Positions 34,708 through 44,517 of a stretch of DNA of 64,000 nucleotides are shown here, one piece after another. The notes beneath the pieces were generated by a model. It saw only the letters and a program-made list of their open reading frames with translations, searched no databases and was not told the DNA's origin. The position numbers and the translations under genes are program-made. The stretch is from assembly GCA_030427865.1 (NCBI GenBank), contig JAUICK010000001.1, positions 496,001 through 560,000 on the forward strand, read 5' to 3'. Each line of letters begins with the position of its first letter. Within the stretch, counting starts at the first letter, position 1. Source of the stretch: Bacteroidia bacterium (GTDB lineage Bacteria > Bacteroidota > Bacteroidia > Flavobacteriales > Flavobacteriaceae).

Positions 34708-37700
34708 ATGAAATACAAATACTTCAAACAATTTCTTTTTATTTTCCTTATTGTTTCTGTCTCAGATTTTGCTCAAACAACTCAAGAAAAGCAGAGAATT
34801 ACTAAAAATTATGATTTAGGAAAACTAAATAAACTTAAAGAAGAATATTCTTCTAAATTTTTAAAAGAAAAAAATAGAGCCATACTTTTAGCCGCTCAAA
34901 GAGGCTGGAAAATTAAGTTTACAGATGCCAATGGCTCTTATTACGAGTTAATGAGAATTTCTGAAGAAGGCAAACCTTTATATTATAAAACAGACAATAG
35001 AGATGCTGCAATATCTACAAGAGCTAATTTTTTACATAAAGATGGCGGACTTGGGCTAAATGTTGAAGGTCAAGGTATGACAGCTTATGTTTGGGATGGA
35101 GGTATAGCAAGGTCAACGCATCAAGAGTATGATGGAGATGGCGGAGAAGATAGATTTTCTATTGGAGATGGTACATCAGAATTAAATTTTCATGCTGCAC
35201 ACGTAATGGGTACTATTATTGCTTCTGGTTTTGAACCAGCAGCAAAAGGAATGGCACCCAAAGCAAAAGGTATTGGAAGCGATTGGAATAGTGATTTATC
35301 TGAAGCTACAGCAGCAGCAGCAAACGGCATGTTGCTATCTAACCATTCTTATGGTTTTAATGCAGATAATATTGCAGATTGGAGGTTTGGAGCATACACA
35401 GAAGACGCAAGAGATTGGGATAATTTAATGTACAATGCACCTTACTACCTACAAGTTAACTCTGCTGGTAACGATGGAAACAACAATACTGCAAATGGAG
35501 AGCCTTTAGAAGGAAACAATGCTTTTGATAAAATTAACGGTAGAAAAACAGGAAAAAATTGTTTAACCATTGCAAACGGTCAAGATGCAACAATTAATGC
35601 TGATGGAACTTTAGCTTCGGTTGTTAGAAACTCAGGTAGTTCTGAAGGGCCAACAGACGACTTAAGAGTAAAGCCAGATTTGATGGGTAATGGAACAGGG
35701 TTATACTCTACTTATCAACAAGCAGATGATGCTTACAACACAATCTCTGGAACTTCAATGGCGTCTCCAAATGTAACAGGCTCTTTACTTTTATTACAAC
35801 AACATTATAAAGAATCTTATGGTAATTTTATGAGAGCTGCTACATTAAAAGGTTTGGCTCTACATACAGCAGACGATGCAGATATTGTTGGACCAGATTC
35901 ACACACAGGTTGGGGGCAAATGAACACAAAGTTTGCCGCAGAAACTATTACAAAAAATGGTTTTGAATCTTGGATTTCTGAAGAGGTTTTAACCAACGGA
36001 AGTACCTATTCTATTACTGTAAAATCGGATGGTTTTACACCTTTAAAAGCATCTATTTCTTGGACGGACAAACCAGGAAAAATAAACGAAGGTGTAGCAA
36101 ATGATGCAACACCAGTTTTAGTAAGCGATTTAGATATTAGAATTACACAAGGAACTAACGAATACAAACCTTGGAGATTAACAGGAGTTTATAGTAATGA
36201 AAAAGGAGACAACCTTGTAGATCCTTTCGAAAGAGTTGATGTAGATAATGCCTCTGGAGAATACACAATTACAGTAACACACAAAGGAACATTAACCGAT
36301 GATCAAAAATTCTCTTTAATCGTTACAGGGATATCAGGAGAGTTTACTTTCTTGGCAGATAACTCCGAAAAAGAAGTATGTTCTGATAGTGATGCTGTCT
36401 TTAATTTCGAGTACAGACAAGCAGTTGCAGGAACAACTCAATTTACTGCTACAGGAGCTCATGAAGCAATGACAATGAGTTTTTCAGAACAATCGCTAAG
36501 CGCAAACGGAAGTTTCTCTATTACTTTTGGAAATTTAGCGAATGTTCCTGCTGGGCCATATGATATAGAAGTTACAGGAGATAATGGTAATGAAACTCAG
36601 AAAAGAAAAATAAGATTAGTTGTTTACCATCAAAACTTTGATAACAACCCCTCTGAACTAGAAGCACCTTCTAATGGTCAAAAAGGAATTTCTTATACAA
36701 ACGTTATTTTAAAATGGAAGAAAAACTTAAATGCACAAGATTATACTGTACAAGTTTCAGACTCACCATCTTTTAACAACGTCTTATTTACAGATACTGT
36801 TAAAAGTACTGATTTTGAAATATCAGGCTTAACCAGCAATAAAGTTTATTATTGGAGAATTAAACCAAAAAACCAGTGCGGAGAAGGAAATTACTCATCA
36901 ATTTTTAGCTTTCAAACAGGTTCTGAAGACTGTTCAAACGTATATACAGCAACAGATTTCTCGAATGCAACAGCAATGCCATTTACATCAAATCAAACGT
37001 TTTATGTACCTGTAGAAATTACAGACGATTTACTAATCAATAACATAAAAGTAACTATAGATATTACGCATAGCGATATTCAAGATTTAACTTTAGTTGT
37101 AAAAGAACCAATTGCAAACGGAACAAAAGAAGTAACCTTATTATCTAAAGTATGTGATGATACTGACGATATTAGTAACACTACGTTTGATGATACTGCT
37201 AACGAATTGTCTTGTAGCACAAGCAAACCAGCAATATCTGGAATGGTTAAACCAGAAGAAGCTTTAAGTGGTTTTGGAGGAAGAAGCTCTAAAGGAACTT
37301 GGCTTATAGAAGTAAATGATTTTGATTTGTTTGACGGAGGTCAAATTAATTCAGCAGCTATTACCATTTGTTCATCAATAGAGAATACCAATATTCCAAC
37401 ATTTTCATCATCAAGTTTAGTATTAGGGGGTAATTCTAATTATGTAATTACAACTGCTAACATGAGTGCAAGTACAGCTTCAGAAACAGATGAACAGCAA
37501 ATCTATACCTTAGTAGAAGTTACAAAAAAGGGAGCGCTTCAAAAAGAAGGCACTACATTAAACGCTGGAGATACATTTACTCAAGCAGATATTGCTTCTG
37601 GTAAAATAACATTTACAAATACAGAAACAACTTCTTTTACAGATCAATTTAAAGTTGATATTACAAACGGAGCAAGTGGTTGGTTACCAAACCAAATTAT

Positions 37701-37995
37701 TATTATAGAAGAAAATACTTTAAGTACAGAAGATTTTTCTGTCGGACAAGTTTCTTTATGGCCTAACCCAACTAAAGGACTTTTACATATTAAATTAAAT
37801 AGCTCTGATAAAGGTGATGTTATTATTTCTGTATTCGATTTAAAAGGTAGAAAAATAATTACTACTGTTAATAAACTTTCAAATACAGTTTTTACTAAAG
37901 AAATTGATACCAAAAATATTTCTTCTGGAGTATACCTATTAAGTATACAACAAGGAAAGAAAAAAGCAATTAGAAAGGTTATTATATCTAAATAA
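34708..37995 (+). CDS. Secreted S8 (subtilisin-like) protease with T9SS sorting domain
   Basis: A 1095-residue exported protease. Order of parts: signal peptide (to about residue 22), propeptide-like region, peptidase S8 domain with Asp130 (YVWDGG), His162 (HAAHVMGT) and Ser350 (GTSMASPNVTG). Then come beta-sandwich regions, a fibronectin-III-like segment (about 650-730), a P/proprotein-convertase-like domain (about 770-880), a cadherin-like segment and a C-terminal type A sorting domain (about 1015-1095: SLWPNPTKGLLHIKL and a basic VIISK end). It should be secreted across the outer membrane by the type IX system and then released or anchored. It is monocistronic, with its own promoter and terminator. 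Confidence 0.95.
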   Translation: MKYKYFKQFLFIFLIVSVSDFAQTTQEKQRITKNYDLGKLNKLKEEYSSKFLKEKNRAILLAAQRGWKIKFTDANGSYYELMRISEEGKPLYYKTDNRDAAISTRANFLHKDGGLGLNVEGQGMTAYVWDGGIARSTHQEYDGDGGEDRFSIGDGTSELNFHAAHVMGTIIASGFEPAAKGMAPKAKGIGSDWNSDLSEATAAAANGMLLSNHSYGFNADNIADWRFGAYTEDARDWDNLMYNAPYYLQVNSAGNDGNNNTANGEPLEGNNAFDKINGRKTGKNCLTIANGQDATINADGTLASVVRNSGSSEGPTDDLRVKPDLMGNGTGLYSTYQQADDAYNTISGTSMASPNVTGSLLLLQQHYKESYGNFMRAATLKGLALHTADDADIVGPDSHTGWGQMNTKFAAETITKNGFESWISEEVLTNGSTYSITVKSDGFTPLKASISWTDKPGKINEGVANDATPVLVSDLDIRITQGTNEYKPWRLTGVYSNEKGDNLVDPFERVDVDNASGEYTITVTHKGTLTDDQKFSLIVTGISGEFTFLADNSEKEVCSDSDAVFNFEYRQAVAGTTQFTATGAHEAMTMSFSEQSLSANGSFSITFGNLANVPAGPYDIEVTGDNGNETQKRKIRLVVYHQNFDNNPSELEAPSNGQKGISYTNVILKWKKNLNAQDYTVQVSDSPSFNNVLFTDTVKSTDFEISGLTSNKVYYWRIKPKNQCGEGNYSSIFSFQTGSEDCSNVYTATDFSNATAMPFTSNQTFYVPVEITDDLLINNIKVTIDITHSDIQDLTLVVKEPIANGTKEVTLLSKVCDDTDDISNTTFDDTANELSCSTSKPAISGMVKPEEALSGFGGRSSKGTWLIEVNDFDLFDGGQINSAAITICSSIENTNIPTFSSSSLVLGGNSNYVITTANMSASTASETDEQQIYTLVEVTKKGALQKEGTTLNAGDTFTQADIASGKITFTNTETTSFTDQFKVDITNGASGWLPNQIIIIEENTLSTEDFSVGQVSLWPNPTKGLLHIKLNSSDKGDVIISVFDLKGRKIITTVNKLSNTVFTKEIDTKNISSGVYLLSIQQGKKKAIRKVIISK

Positions 37996-38050
37996 TTTGA
38001 GTATGAATCGGCCTAAAATTGGTTGACGATTATTAATAAATAAAATTAAG

Positions 38051-38079
38051 CCAGTGAATTCAATTTCACTGGTTTTTTT
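38051..38079. terminator. Bidirectional terminator between S8 protease and pyridoxamine-oxidase-like gene
   Basis: Perfect arms CCAGTGAA (38051-38058) and TTCACTGG (38065-38072) are followed by seven T residues. Confidence 0.8.
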
Positions 38080-38620
38080 ATTTTAAAATACGGGTAGGTA
38101 AACCATCAATACTTTTTTGGTTTTTGTCTTTCCAGTAAGCCTTAATTCCATCTTTACCTTTTTCTAATGCCCAATCATTGAGTTCGTTTCTTTCTCCTTT
38201 ATAGTCAAAAAATGGAATAGACATTCCGCAAGAAGTTTGTACAGAATTTATAGTAATATCAAATATTTGACGTGTTCCAGGAGTTTCTATAAATAATTGT
38301 ATCAATTCACCCCAACTATCATCACCTTCTTTAAGCTCTTTTCCTTCTCCGTACAAACGTAAAATATTTGGTGCCCCTTCAAAAGAGCAAAACATGATGG
38401 TAATTCTGTTATTTTTTAACAAATGTGCAGCAGTTTCATTTCCGCTTCCGGTAACATTTAACCACAACACTCGGTTTTCATTTAAAACACGAAAAGAATC
38501 CATACCTTTTGGCGATAAATTAATTCGTCCAGAATTTGGAGCAGTTGCTACAAAAAATATTTTTTGAGCCTCAATAAAGTTTTGAACTCTTGGAGTGATT
38601 TTAGTATAAAACTTTGCCAT
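38078..38620 (-). CDS. Pyridoxamine 5'-phosphate oxidase-like FMN-binding protein
   Basis: A 180-residue protein of the split-barrel flavin-binding superfamily. It has FVATAPNSGRINLSPKGMDSFRVL near residues 23-46 and NRVLWLNVTGSGNETAAHLLKNNRITIMFC, the pattern of putative FMN-dependent oxidoreductases (PNPOx-like), not of the vitamin B6 enzyme itself. The C-terminal region (TSCGMSIPFFDY) contains the conserved Cys-Gly pair of this subgroup. The substrate is unknown. It converges with the S8 protease gene and is divergent from the nhaC-like gene. Confidence 0.8.
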   Translation of the reverse strand: MAKFYTKITPRVQNFIEAQKIFFVATAPNSGRINLSPKGMDSFRVLNENRVLWLNVTGSGNETAAHLLKNNRITIMFCSFEGAPNILRLYGEGKELKEGDDSWGELIQLFIETPGTRQIFDITINSVQTSCGMSIPFFDYKGERNELNDWALEKGKDGIKAYWKDKNQKSIDGLPTRILK

Positions 38621-38701
38621 TTTTTATGGTATTTAAAGCTCTACAATTTACAACATCTCAAATTATTAATTTCTTACCTTTAGCCAAAACAATTTTCTTT
38701 T

Positions 38702-40177
38702 ATGGATTACGGATTTCTTTCGGTCTTACCGCCAATAATTGCTATCATTTTAGCATTAAGAACCAAACAAGTATATATTGCTTTATTGTTTGGAATTTGG
38801 TTTTCTTGGTTGATTATTAAAGGATGGAATCCTTTAGAAGGAACTTTAGCCATGATAGAAGCAATGGTAAACGTTTTCCAAGACAAAGGAAGCACAAGAA
38901 CCATAATGTTTAGTGCCTTGGTTGGTGCGTTGTTAATTTTTATTCAATATTCAAGAGGAGTAGAAGGTTTTATTAATATTATTAATAAAAAATTGATAAA
39001 ATATGAAAATAAGAAATCGGGTTACAGCAGAGTAATGGTGCAACTTTTGGCAACTTTTACTGGGCTTTTATTATTTGTAGAAACCAGTATTTCTTCTCTA
39101 ACAGTAGGTACTTTATACAGACCAATTTTTGATAAACTTAAAATCCCCAGAGAAAAGTTAGCCTACATCGCAGATTCTAGCTCTGCACCTTCTTCGATTT
39201 TAATACCTTTTAATGCTTGGGGCGCATTTATTATGGGGTTGTTAATCACCCAAGGAATAGAGAAACCTTTACCGCTCTTACTAAAATCTATTTTATATAA
39301 TTTTTATCCACTTTTGGCAATCATTTTGGTCTTTGTAATTATTTTATCAAAAAAAGATTTTGGTCTGATGAAAAAAGCTGAACAAAGAACTAAAGAAACA
39401 GGAGCGTTACTTAACGAAGGTTCAAAACCAATGATTTCTGATGAAGTTACTTCCTTTCCGCCAAAAGAAGGAATTCAAGCCAAAGCATATAATATGATTG
39501 TTCCATTATTGGTAATGGTTTGTATGATGCCTATCAACCTTATTTATACAGGTTGGAATAACGTAAAAGAATCAACTTCTTTTTTTAATCACGTTTCACA
39601 AGCAATTGGAGAAGGTTCTGGGTCATCATCGGTTTTATATGCAGTACTTACAGCAATTTTAGTAGCAATAATAATGTATTTAATTCAAGGAATTTTAAAA
39701 CCTAAAGAAGCGGTTAACTTAACCTTAAAAGGAATCAGCGAGTTAATGCCTTTAGCTTTATTAATGTTGTTGGCTTTTGCTATTGGTGATGCTTGTAAAG
39801 AATTAGAAACAGGGGTTTATGTTGCCAATGCAACAAAAGATTGGTTGTCTCCAGAATTATTACCAGCAGTAGTTTTTATTATTAGTTCGTTTATTGCGTT
39901 TTCTACAGGAACTTCCTGGGGAACTTTTGCAATTATGTTGGCAATTTCTGTGCCTATGGCAACTATTCATGGAGCAGATATTACCATTGTTGTAGCTGCA
40001 ACCTTAGGAGGAGGAATTTTTGGAGACCATTGTTCGCCAATTTCAGATACATCTATTATATCTTCTATGGCTTCTGCAAGCGATCATATAGACCACGTAA
40101 AAACACAATTGCCTTATGCTTTGGTTGGTGGTGTAATTACAGTTGTTTTGTATTTGATTATTGGGTTTTTAATGTGA
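38702..40177 (+). CDS. NhaC-family Na+/H+ antiporter
   Basis: A 491-residue membrane protein with about 12 helices. Conserved polar membrane segments are typical of the NhaC/DcuC-related family: ETSISSLTVGTLYRPIFD, ADSSSAPSSILIPFNAWG, FSTGTSWGTFAIMLAISVPM and GDHCSPISDTSIISSMAS. The last motif is diagnostic. It likely exchanges Na+ for protons, a function expected in a marine bacterium; an amino-acid-coupled variant cannot be excluded. The gene ends just before a small hairpin (40183-40201) and a hypothetical gene. Confidence 0.88.
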   Translation: MDYGFLSVLPPIIAIILALRTKQVYIALLFGIWFSWLIIKGWNPLEGTLAMIEAMVNVFQDKGSTRTIMFSALVGALLIFIQYSRGVEGFINIINKKLIKYENKKSGYSRVMVQLLATFTGLLLFVETSISSLTVGTLYRPIFDKLKIPREKLAYIADSSSAPSSILIPFNAWGAFIMGLLITQGIEKPLPLLLKSILYNFYPLLAIILVFVIILSKKDFGLMKKAEQRTKETGALLNEGSKPMISDEVTSFPPKEGIQAKAYNMIVPLLVMVCMMPINLIYTGWNNVKESTSFFNHVSQAIGEGSGSSSVLYAVLTAILVAIIMYLIQGILKPKEAVNLTLKGISELMPLALLMLLAFAIGDACKELETGVYVANATKDWLSPELLPAVVFIISSFIAFSTGTSWGTFAIMLAISVPMATIHGADITIVVAATLGGGIFGDHCSPISDTSIISSMASASDHIDHVKTQLPYALVGGVITVVLYLIIGFLM

Positions 40178-40182
40178 TGTCA

Positions 40183-40201
40183 TTCTGAACTTGTTTCAGA
40201 A
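40183..40201. repeat. Short hairpin of the TGTCATTCTGA intergenic type
   Basis: The arms TTCTGAA (40183-40189) and TTCAGAA (40195-40201) follow the word GATGTCA. The composition resembles the dispersed elements elsewhere in the window (TGTCATT start) but in a minimal form. It could also destabilise or mark the end of the nhaC-like transcript. Confidence 0.45.
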
Positions 40202-40219
40202 TCTTTTAAAATTAAATAT

Positions 40220-40708
40220 ATGAAAGAAAAAAATATACTTAAAAAAACCACAAAGACAATTACTGATAGTGCAGACCAAGTTTTAGAACAACTGAAAAAC
40301 GGTTTTTCTAAAATTGCAGATTTAGGAACGAATACAAAAAACAAGTTTATTGATTATATAAAAGAAGTTTTTAATGTTTTGCCTTTGTTAGAAAAAGCAG
40401 GTTTTAGAACAAACAGGTTGATTGTAGGTGTATCAATTCCGCCTTCTGTAGAAATTCATTTTAGTAGGTTCAAAGAAATAGATTCATCAGAAATTGATGC
40501 CTTTTATAAAGAATATAAAGATAAAAAAATGTTTAAGTTGATATTAAAATCGTTGTTAATGTCTAATGATTTTCAATCTAAACTATCTTCAGAAAGTTTG
40601 GTTTTTTCTGAAACCTGTATTGAGATTTCAATTCCGCCAAAAGTGAGTATTAAATACTTAAATAAAGATATTGCAAATTTGATTAAACTTGAGGCTGATT
40701 TTGATTAA
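40220..40708 (+). CDS. Conserved hypothetical protein
   Basis: A 162-residue protein without signal peptide or membrane helix. The first half is helical and amphipathic (TDSADQVLEQLKNGFSKIADLG), followed by two related beta segments that both contain a V-x-I-P-P-x-V-x-I motif (VSIPPSVEIHF near residue 72 and SIPPKVSIKY near residue 141). The internal repetition suggests a symmetric fold. I do not recognise the family. It stands 42 bases after the antiporter gene and may be read with it. Confidence 0.5.
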   Translation: MKEKNILKKTTKTITDSADQVLEQLKNGFSKIADLGTNTKNKFIDYIKEVFNVLPLLEKAGFRTNRLIVGVSIPPSVEIHFSRFKEIDSSEIDAFYKEYKDKKMFKLILKSLLMSNDFQSKLSSESLVFSETCIEISIPPKVSIKYLNKDIANLIKLEADFD

Positions 40709-40709
40709 T

Positions 40710-41105
40710 TTATTTTGCCAAAACCCCGCGCTTCTGCAATTCTGGAATCATACGTAAAGCACCTTCTTTTATTGAGTTTGCTTTAAATGTAAATGTTTTG
40801 TCATACAAGGTGTTTCCTTCAAAAAAAGTAACCTGAAAACGATTGTTTAGTTTGAACAATTCTGGTTGAATCAATTCAACTTTTGCAAAAGAATTTGCAG
40901 GAAGTTTATCAATTTTTTTACGCAATAAAGAAGTAGTTTTAGTTTCAGAAAAACCTTGAGAAACAATCACAACCATCTCTAAATCAACACTTTTATTGTT
41001 GATGATGTATACATTCCAATCATCAGTTTTATAAATATCATTGTATTCATAAACTATAGCAACCTCTACGTTAGTAACTTCTGGTATTTGGATGTCTTTT
41101 TTCAT
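40710..41105 (-). CDS. Conserved hypothetical protein next to pheS
   Basis: A 131-residue cytosolic protein. I prefer the ATG at 41105 (MKKDIQIPEVTNVEVAIV); eight further upstream codons from 41129 add nothing recognisable. It is beta-rich (VEVAIVYEYND, WNVYIINNKSVDLEMVVIVSQG) and looks like a small beta-sandwich. In related genomes proteins of this kind sit beside pheS and can carry its name by mistake; the sequence has no synthetase motif. The function is unknown. It overlaps neither neighbour. Confidence 0.55.
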   Translation of the reverse strand: MKKDIQIPEVTNVEVAIVYEYNDIYKTDDWNVYIINNKSVDLEMVVIVSQGFSETKTTSLLRKKIDKLPANSFAKVELIQPELFKLNNRFQVTFFEGNTLYDKTFTFKANSIKEGALRMIPELQKRGVLAK

Positions 41106-41142
41106 TAGTGTATTGTGAAAAAGTGGCAAAGAAACAAAATTT

Positions 41143-41193
41143 CAGAGTTGCAAAGTATTAAAATTTGGGTAAGCTACTAACTTTGTAACTCTG
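41143..41193. repeat. Inverted repeat in the gap after pheS
   Basis: CAGAGTTGCAAAGT (41143-41156) pairs with ACTTTGTAACTCTG (41180-41193) with one mismatch (13 of 14). It lies between the pheS stop codon and the upstream region of the next minus-strand gene. It could be a processing or weak termination hairpin or a dispersed repeat. Confidence 0.55.
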
Positions 41194-41211
41194 TGGCTTT
41201 GTAACTTATTT

Positions 41212-42231
41212 TTAAATCACAGATTTAAACTGCTCTAAAAAACGCTTATCATTCTCATAAAACATTCTAATATCAGGAATTTGATACAACAACATAGCAA
41301 TACGTTCTATACCCATTCCAAATGCATAACCAGAGTATTTTGTTGGATCTATGTTAGCGTTTTTTAACACATTAGGGTCTACCATTCCACAACCCATAAT
41401 TTCTAACCAACCTGTACCTTTGGTAATTCTGTAATCGGTTTCTGTTTCTAATCCCCAGTAAATATCCACCTCTGCACTTGGCTCAGTAAACGGAAAATAA
41501 GAGGGACGCAAACGTATTTTAGACTTTCCAAACATCTCTTTAGTAAAGTATAAAAGTGTTTGTTTTAAATCAGCAAAAGAAACATCAGTATCTATGTACA
41601 AACCCTCTACTTGATGAAAAATACAATGCGCACGCGCAGAAATATCTTCGTTTCTAAAAACTCTACCAGGAGAAATAGTTCTAATTGGAGGCTCGTTTTC
41701 TTCCATATAACGAACTTGCACAGAAGAAGTGTGTGTACGCAATAAAATATCAGGATTTTGCTCAATAAAGAAAGTGTCTTGCATATCTCTTGCAGGGTGA
41801 TATTCTGGTAAATTCAATGCTGTAAAATTGTGCCAATCATCTTCAATTTCAGGGCCTTCAGAAACGGTAAAACCAATTCTATTAAAAACGTCAATAATTT
41901 GATTTTTCACTAAAGAGATTGGATGACGAGAACCTAAATTTATAGGTTCTGCAGAACGTGTTAAATCTCCATAAACGCCTTTTTCCTGAACGGCACTCTC
42001 TAAAGCTTCATTCAATTCAGCAACCTTTCCTTCAGCAGTTTTTTTTAAATTATTTAATGCTTGACCAAAATCTTTTCGCAATTCTGCATCCACATTTTTA
42101 AACTCAGCAAACAAGCCTTTTAACAAACCTTTGCTTCCTAAATATTTAATTCTAAAAGCTTCTATTTCTTCTTTAGAAGTAGCGTTAAATGCTTTTACAT
42201 CACCAATCAGTTCTTTTACTTTGTCTAACAT
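41212..42231 (-). CDS. pheS: Phenylalanine--tRNA ligase alpha subunit
   Basis: A 339-residue class II synthetase subunit of the (alpha-beta)2 enzyme that charges tRNA-Phe. An N-terminal coiled-coil tRNA-binding region (about 1-85) leads to the catalytic domain. Motif 2 is GRVFRNEDISARAHCIFHQVEG and motif 3 is FGMGIERIAML near the end. The segment TGWLEIMGCGMVDP is also typical. The partner pheT is not in the window, which is usual for Bacteroidota where the two genes are unlinked. Confidence 0.96.
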   Translation of the reverse strand: MLDKVKELIGDVKAFNATSKEEIEAFRIKYLGSKGLLKGLFAEFKNVDAELRKDFGQALNNLKKTAEGKVAELNEALESAVQEKGVYGDLTRSAEPINLGSRHPISLVKNQIIDVFNRIGFTVSEGPEIEDDWHNFTALNLPEYHPARDMQDTFFIEQNPDILLRTHTSSVQVRYMEENEPPIRTISPGRVFRNEDISARAHCIFHQVEGLYIDTDVSFADLKQTLLYFTKEMFGKSKIRLRPSYFPFTEPSAEVDIYWGLETETDYRITKGTGWLEIMGCGMVDPNVLKNANIDPTKYSGYAFGMGIERIAMLLYQIPDIRMFYENDKRFLEQFKSVI

Positions 42232-42251
42232 TTTCTAAGATAATTAGACCG

Positions 42252-42259
42252 CAAATTTA
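42252..42259 (-). promoter_or_regulatory. Candidate -7 element of the pheS promoter
   Basis: On the minus strand TAAATTTG fits TAnnTTTG, 20 bases before the pheS start. A TTTG box is present but the spacer would be 25 bases, longer than ideal. Confidence 0.35.
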
Positions 42260-42385
42260 ATCTTTTTTAAACAGTTTTAGTTTGCAAAATGTAAGAAAAG
42301 AGAAAAGCCTTTCGAAATCGATTGAAATAAGGCTGTCACAAAAAAATTAAGAAAACTTTTTTATATTATCATATTGAAAATTAAG

Positions 42386-42393
42386 TATCTTTG
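42386..42393 (+). promoter_or_regulatory. Candidate -7 element of the gdhA promoter
   Basis: TATCTTTG fits TAnnTTTG and is followed by GCAG, the same context as the gltX element (TATCTTTGCG). It lies 34 bases before the start codon; a -33 box is not clear. Confidence 0.5.
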
Positions 42394-42427
42394 CAGCGTT
42401 AAATTTTTATTAATCTCATAAAAAAGT

Positions 42428-43783
42428 ATGGAGGAAAATATTAAATCCAAAATTGATGGCTTCATGGAGTTGGTAAAACAACGTAATGGACATGAACCAG
42501 AATTTTTACAAGCTGTTCAAGAAGTAGCAGAAACTGTAATTCCTTATATCATTGATAATGATATTTATTTCGGCAAAAATGTGTTGTTAAGAATGGTGGA
42601 ACCAGAAAGATTAATTTCTTTTAGAGTTTGTTGGGTTGATGATGATGGAGAAATTCAAGTAAACAGAGGCTATAGAGTACAAATGAATTCTGCAATTGGT
42701 CCTTACAAAGGTGGTTTGCGTTTTCATCCAACTGTAAATGCAAGTATTTTAAAATTCTTGGCTTTTGAGCAGGTATTTAAAAACTCTTTAACAACTTTAC
42801 CAATGGGTGGAGGAAAAGGAGGTTCGGATTTTGATCCAAAAGGAAAATCTGATAACGAAATTATGCGTTTTTGTCACGCTTTTATGACAGAATTGTTCAG
42901 ACATATTGGTCATAATACAGATGTTCCAGCTGGAGATATTGGTGTTGGAGCAAGAGAAATCGGGTTTATGTTTGGTATGTACAAAAAACTAAACAACACT
43001 TTTACAGGAGTTCTTACAGGTAAGGGCGCGTCTTGGGGAGGTTCTTTAATTAGACCAGAAGCAACAGGTTATGGAAACGTATATTTTGCTCAGAACATGT
43101 TAAAAACTAAAAACGATTCTTTTCAAGGAAAAACAGTAGTTATTTCTGGGTCTGGAAACGTAGCTCAATATGCTGCCGAAAAAGCATTAGAGTTAGGTGC
43201 AAAAGTGGTAACACTCTCTGATTCTGGAGGATATATTTATGATGAAGCAGGAATTGATACTGAAAAATTAGCTTTTGTTATGGATTTAAAAAATAACAAA
43301 AGAGGTAGAATAAGTGAATATGTAGCTAAATATCCATCAGCTAAATACGTTGCAGGAGAAAGACCTTGGTCTGTAAAATGTGATATTGCGTTGCCATGTG
43401 CAACTCAAAACGAATTGAACGGAGAAGAAGCAAAAATGTTGATAGATAATGGATGCATCTGTGTTTCTGAAGGTGCAAATATGCCTTCTACACCAGAAGC
43501 AATGCACACATTTCAAAAAGCAGGAATTTTATTTGCACCAGGAAAAGCATCTAATGCTGGTGGTGTTGCAACTTCTGGTTTAGAAATGAGTCAGAATTCA
43601 CTTCGCTTAAGCTGGACACGTAAAGAAGTTGATGAAAAACTACAAGTAATTATGGAAGATATTCATGATTCTTGCGTACAATATGGTAAAAATGATGATG
43701 GTTCTACAGACTATGTAAGAGGCGCAAATATTGCAGGTTTTGTAAAAGTTGCAGACGCAATGTTGGCACAAGGAATCATATAA
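42428..43783 (+). CDS. gdhA: NADP-type glutamate dehydrogenase
   Basis: A 451-residue hexameric enzyme of the short (about 450-residue) GDH class, linking 2-oxoglutarate and ammonium to glutamate. Visible are the substrate-side Lys regions (GPYKGGLRFHP and PMGGGKGGSDFDPKGKS), the catalytic Asp region PAGDIGVGAREIG and the nucleotide-binding GSGNVAQYAAEKA. Serine/aspartate choice after strand 2 (LSDSGG) fits NADP-type enzymes. It is monocistronic, with its own promoter element and a strong terminator. Confidence 0.95.
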   Translation: MEENIKSKIDGFMELVKQRNGHEPEFLQAVQEVAETVIPYIIDNDIYFGKNVLLRMVEPERLISFRVCWVDDDGEIQVNRGYRVQMNSAIGPYKGGLRFHPTVNASILKFLAFEQVFKNSLTTLPMGGGKGGSDFDPKGKSDNEIMRFCHAFMTELFRHIGHNTDVPAGDIGVGAREIGFMFGMYKKLNNTFTGVLTGKGASWGGSLIRPEATGYGNVYFAQNMLKTKNDSFQGKTVVISGSGNVAQYAAEKALELGAKVVTLSDSGGYIYDEAGIDTEKLAFVMDLKNNKRGRISEYVAKYPSAKYVAGERPWSVKCDIALPCATQNELNGEEAKMLIDNGCICVSEGANMPSTPEAMHTFQKAGILFAPGKASNAGGVATSGLEMSQNSLRLSWTRKEVDEKLQVIMEDIHDSCVQYGKNDDGSTDYVRGANIAGFVKVADAMLAQGII

Positions 43784-43807
43784 TAGTTCGTCTAAAGTTA
43801 CTTTTAG

Positions 43808-43836
43808 AAAACGCATCAAAATTTTTGATGCGTTTT
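43808..43836 (+). terminator. Rho-independent terminator after gdhA
   Basis: AAACGCATCAAAA (43808-43820) and TTTTTGATGCGTTT pair almost completely and are followed by a T-rich run. Confidence 0.88.
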
Positions 43837-43892
43837 TTATTTTAATAAATAGTAATTTTAATAAACTGAATTCGACATATTGAAAAACAATA

Positions 43893-44507
43893 ATGATGAT
43901 TTCAGTTTTTTTCTTTGGGCTGTTCTTTTCTTTTTTAGGATACACTCTTCCAAGTGTATTAAATATGACTGCCTTAAAAATTAGACTTCAAGGAAATAAA
44001 AAAGATTTTAATTATTTTACTTTTGGCGTTTTATTAATTACTTTTTTTCAAGCATACATTTCTGTTTTTTTAACAAAACACATTGCAAAAAATCCAGCAT
44101 TAATTGACACTTTAGAAAAATTAGGAATTGTAGTTTTACTTTTTTTATCGCTTTATTTTTTCCACCAAAATAAAAAAGAGAAAAAACAACTTAATGTAGC
44201 ACCAAAAAAGATAAATTCTTTTTTTACAGGTGTTGTTTTATCAACTTTAAACATGTTTGCAATCCCTTTTTTCTGCGGAATTATAGCTTTTCTTACAAGG
44301 TATAATTTAATGGATTATAATTTTAGCTCAACCCTTTTATTTATCAGTGGTTCTGTATTTGGTATTCTTTATATTCTGTTATTATATGGAAAATATGCAT
44401 ACACAATTCAGAAAAAAACGGGAAGTATAACCCAAAACATCAATCTAATTTTAAGTTGTATCACTGCTATTTTTGCTTTATTTACTTTCATTAAATTTGT
44501 AGTATAA
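43893..44507 (+). CDS. LysE-family membrane protein
   Basis: A 204-residue membrane protein with about six helices, starting MMISVFFFGLFFSFLGYTLPSVLNMTALKIRL. The PSVLN-type loop after helix 1 and the overall layout match the LysE/RhtB amino-acid-exporter superfamily, although identity to named exporters is weak. Two Met codons leave the first residue open. It lies ten bases before the alpha/beta hydrolase gene and likely shares a transcript with it. Confidence 0.7.
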   Translation: MMISVFFFGLFFSFLGYTLPSVLNMTALKIRLQGNKKDFNYFTFGVLLITFFQAYISVFLTKHIAKNPALIDTLEKLGIVVLLFLSLYFFHQNKKEKKQLNVAPKKINSFFTGVVLSTLNMFAIPFFCGIIAFLTRYNLMDYNFSSTLLFISGSVFGILYILLLYGKYAYTIQKKTGSITQNINLILSCITAIFALFTFIKFVV

Positions 44508-44517
44508 ATTACCAAAA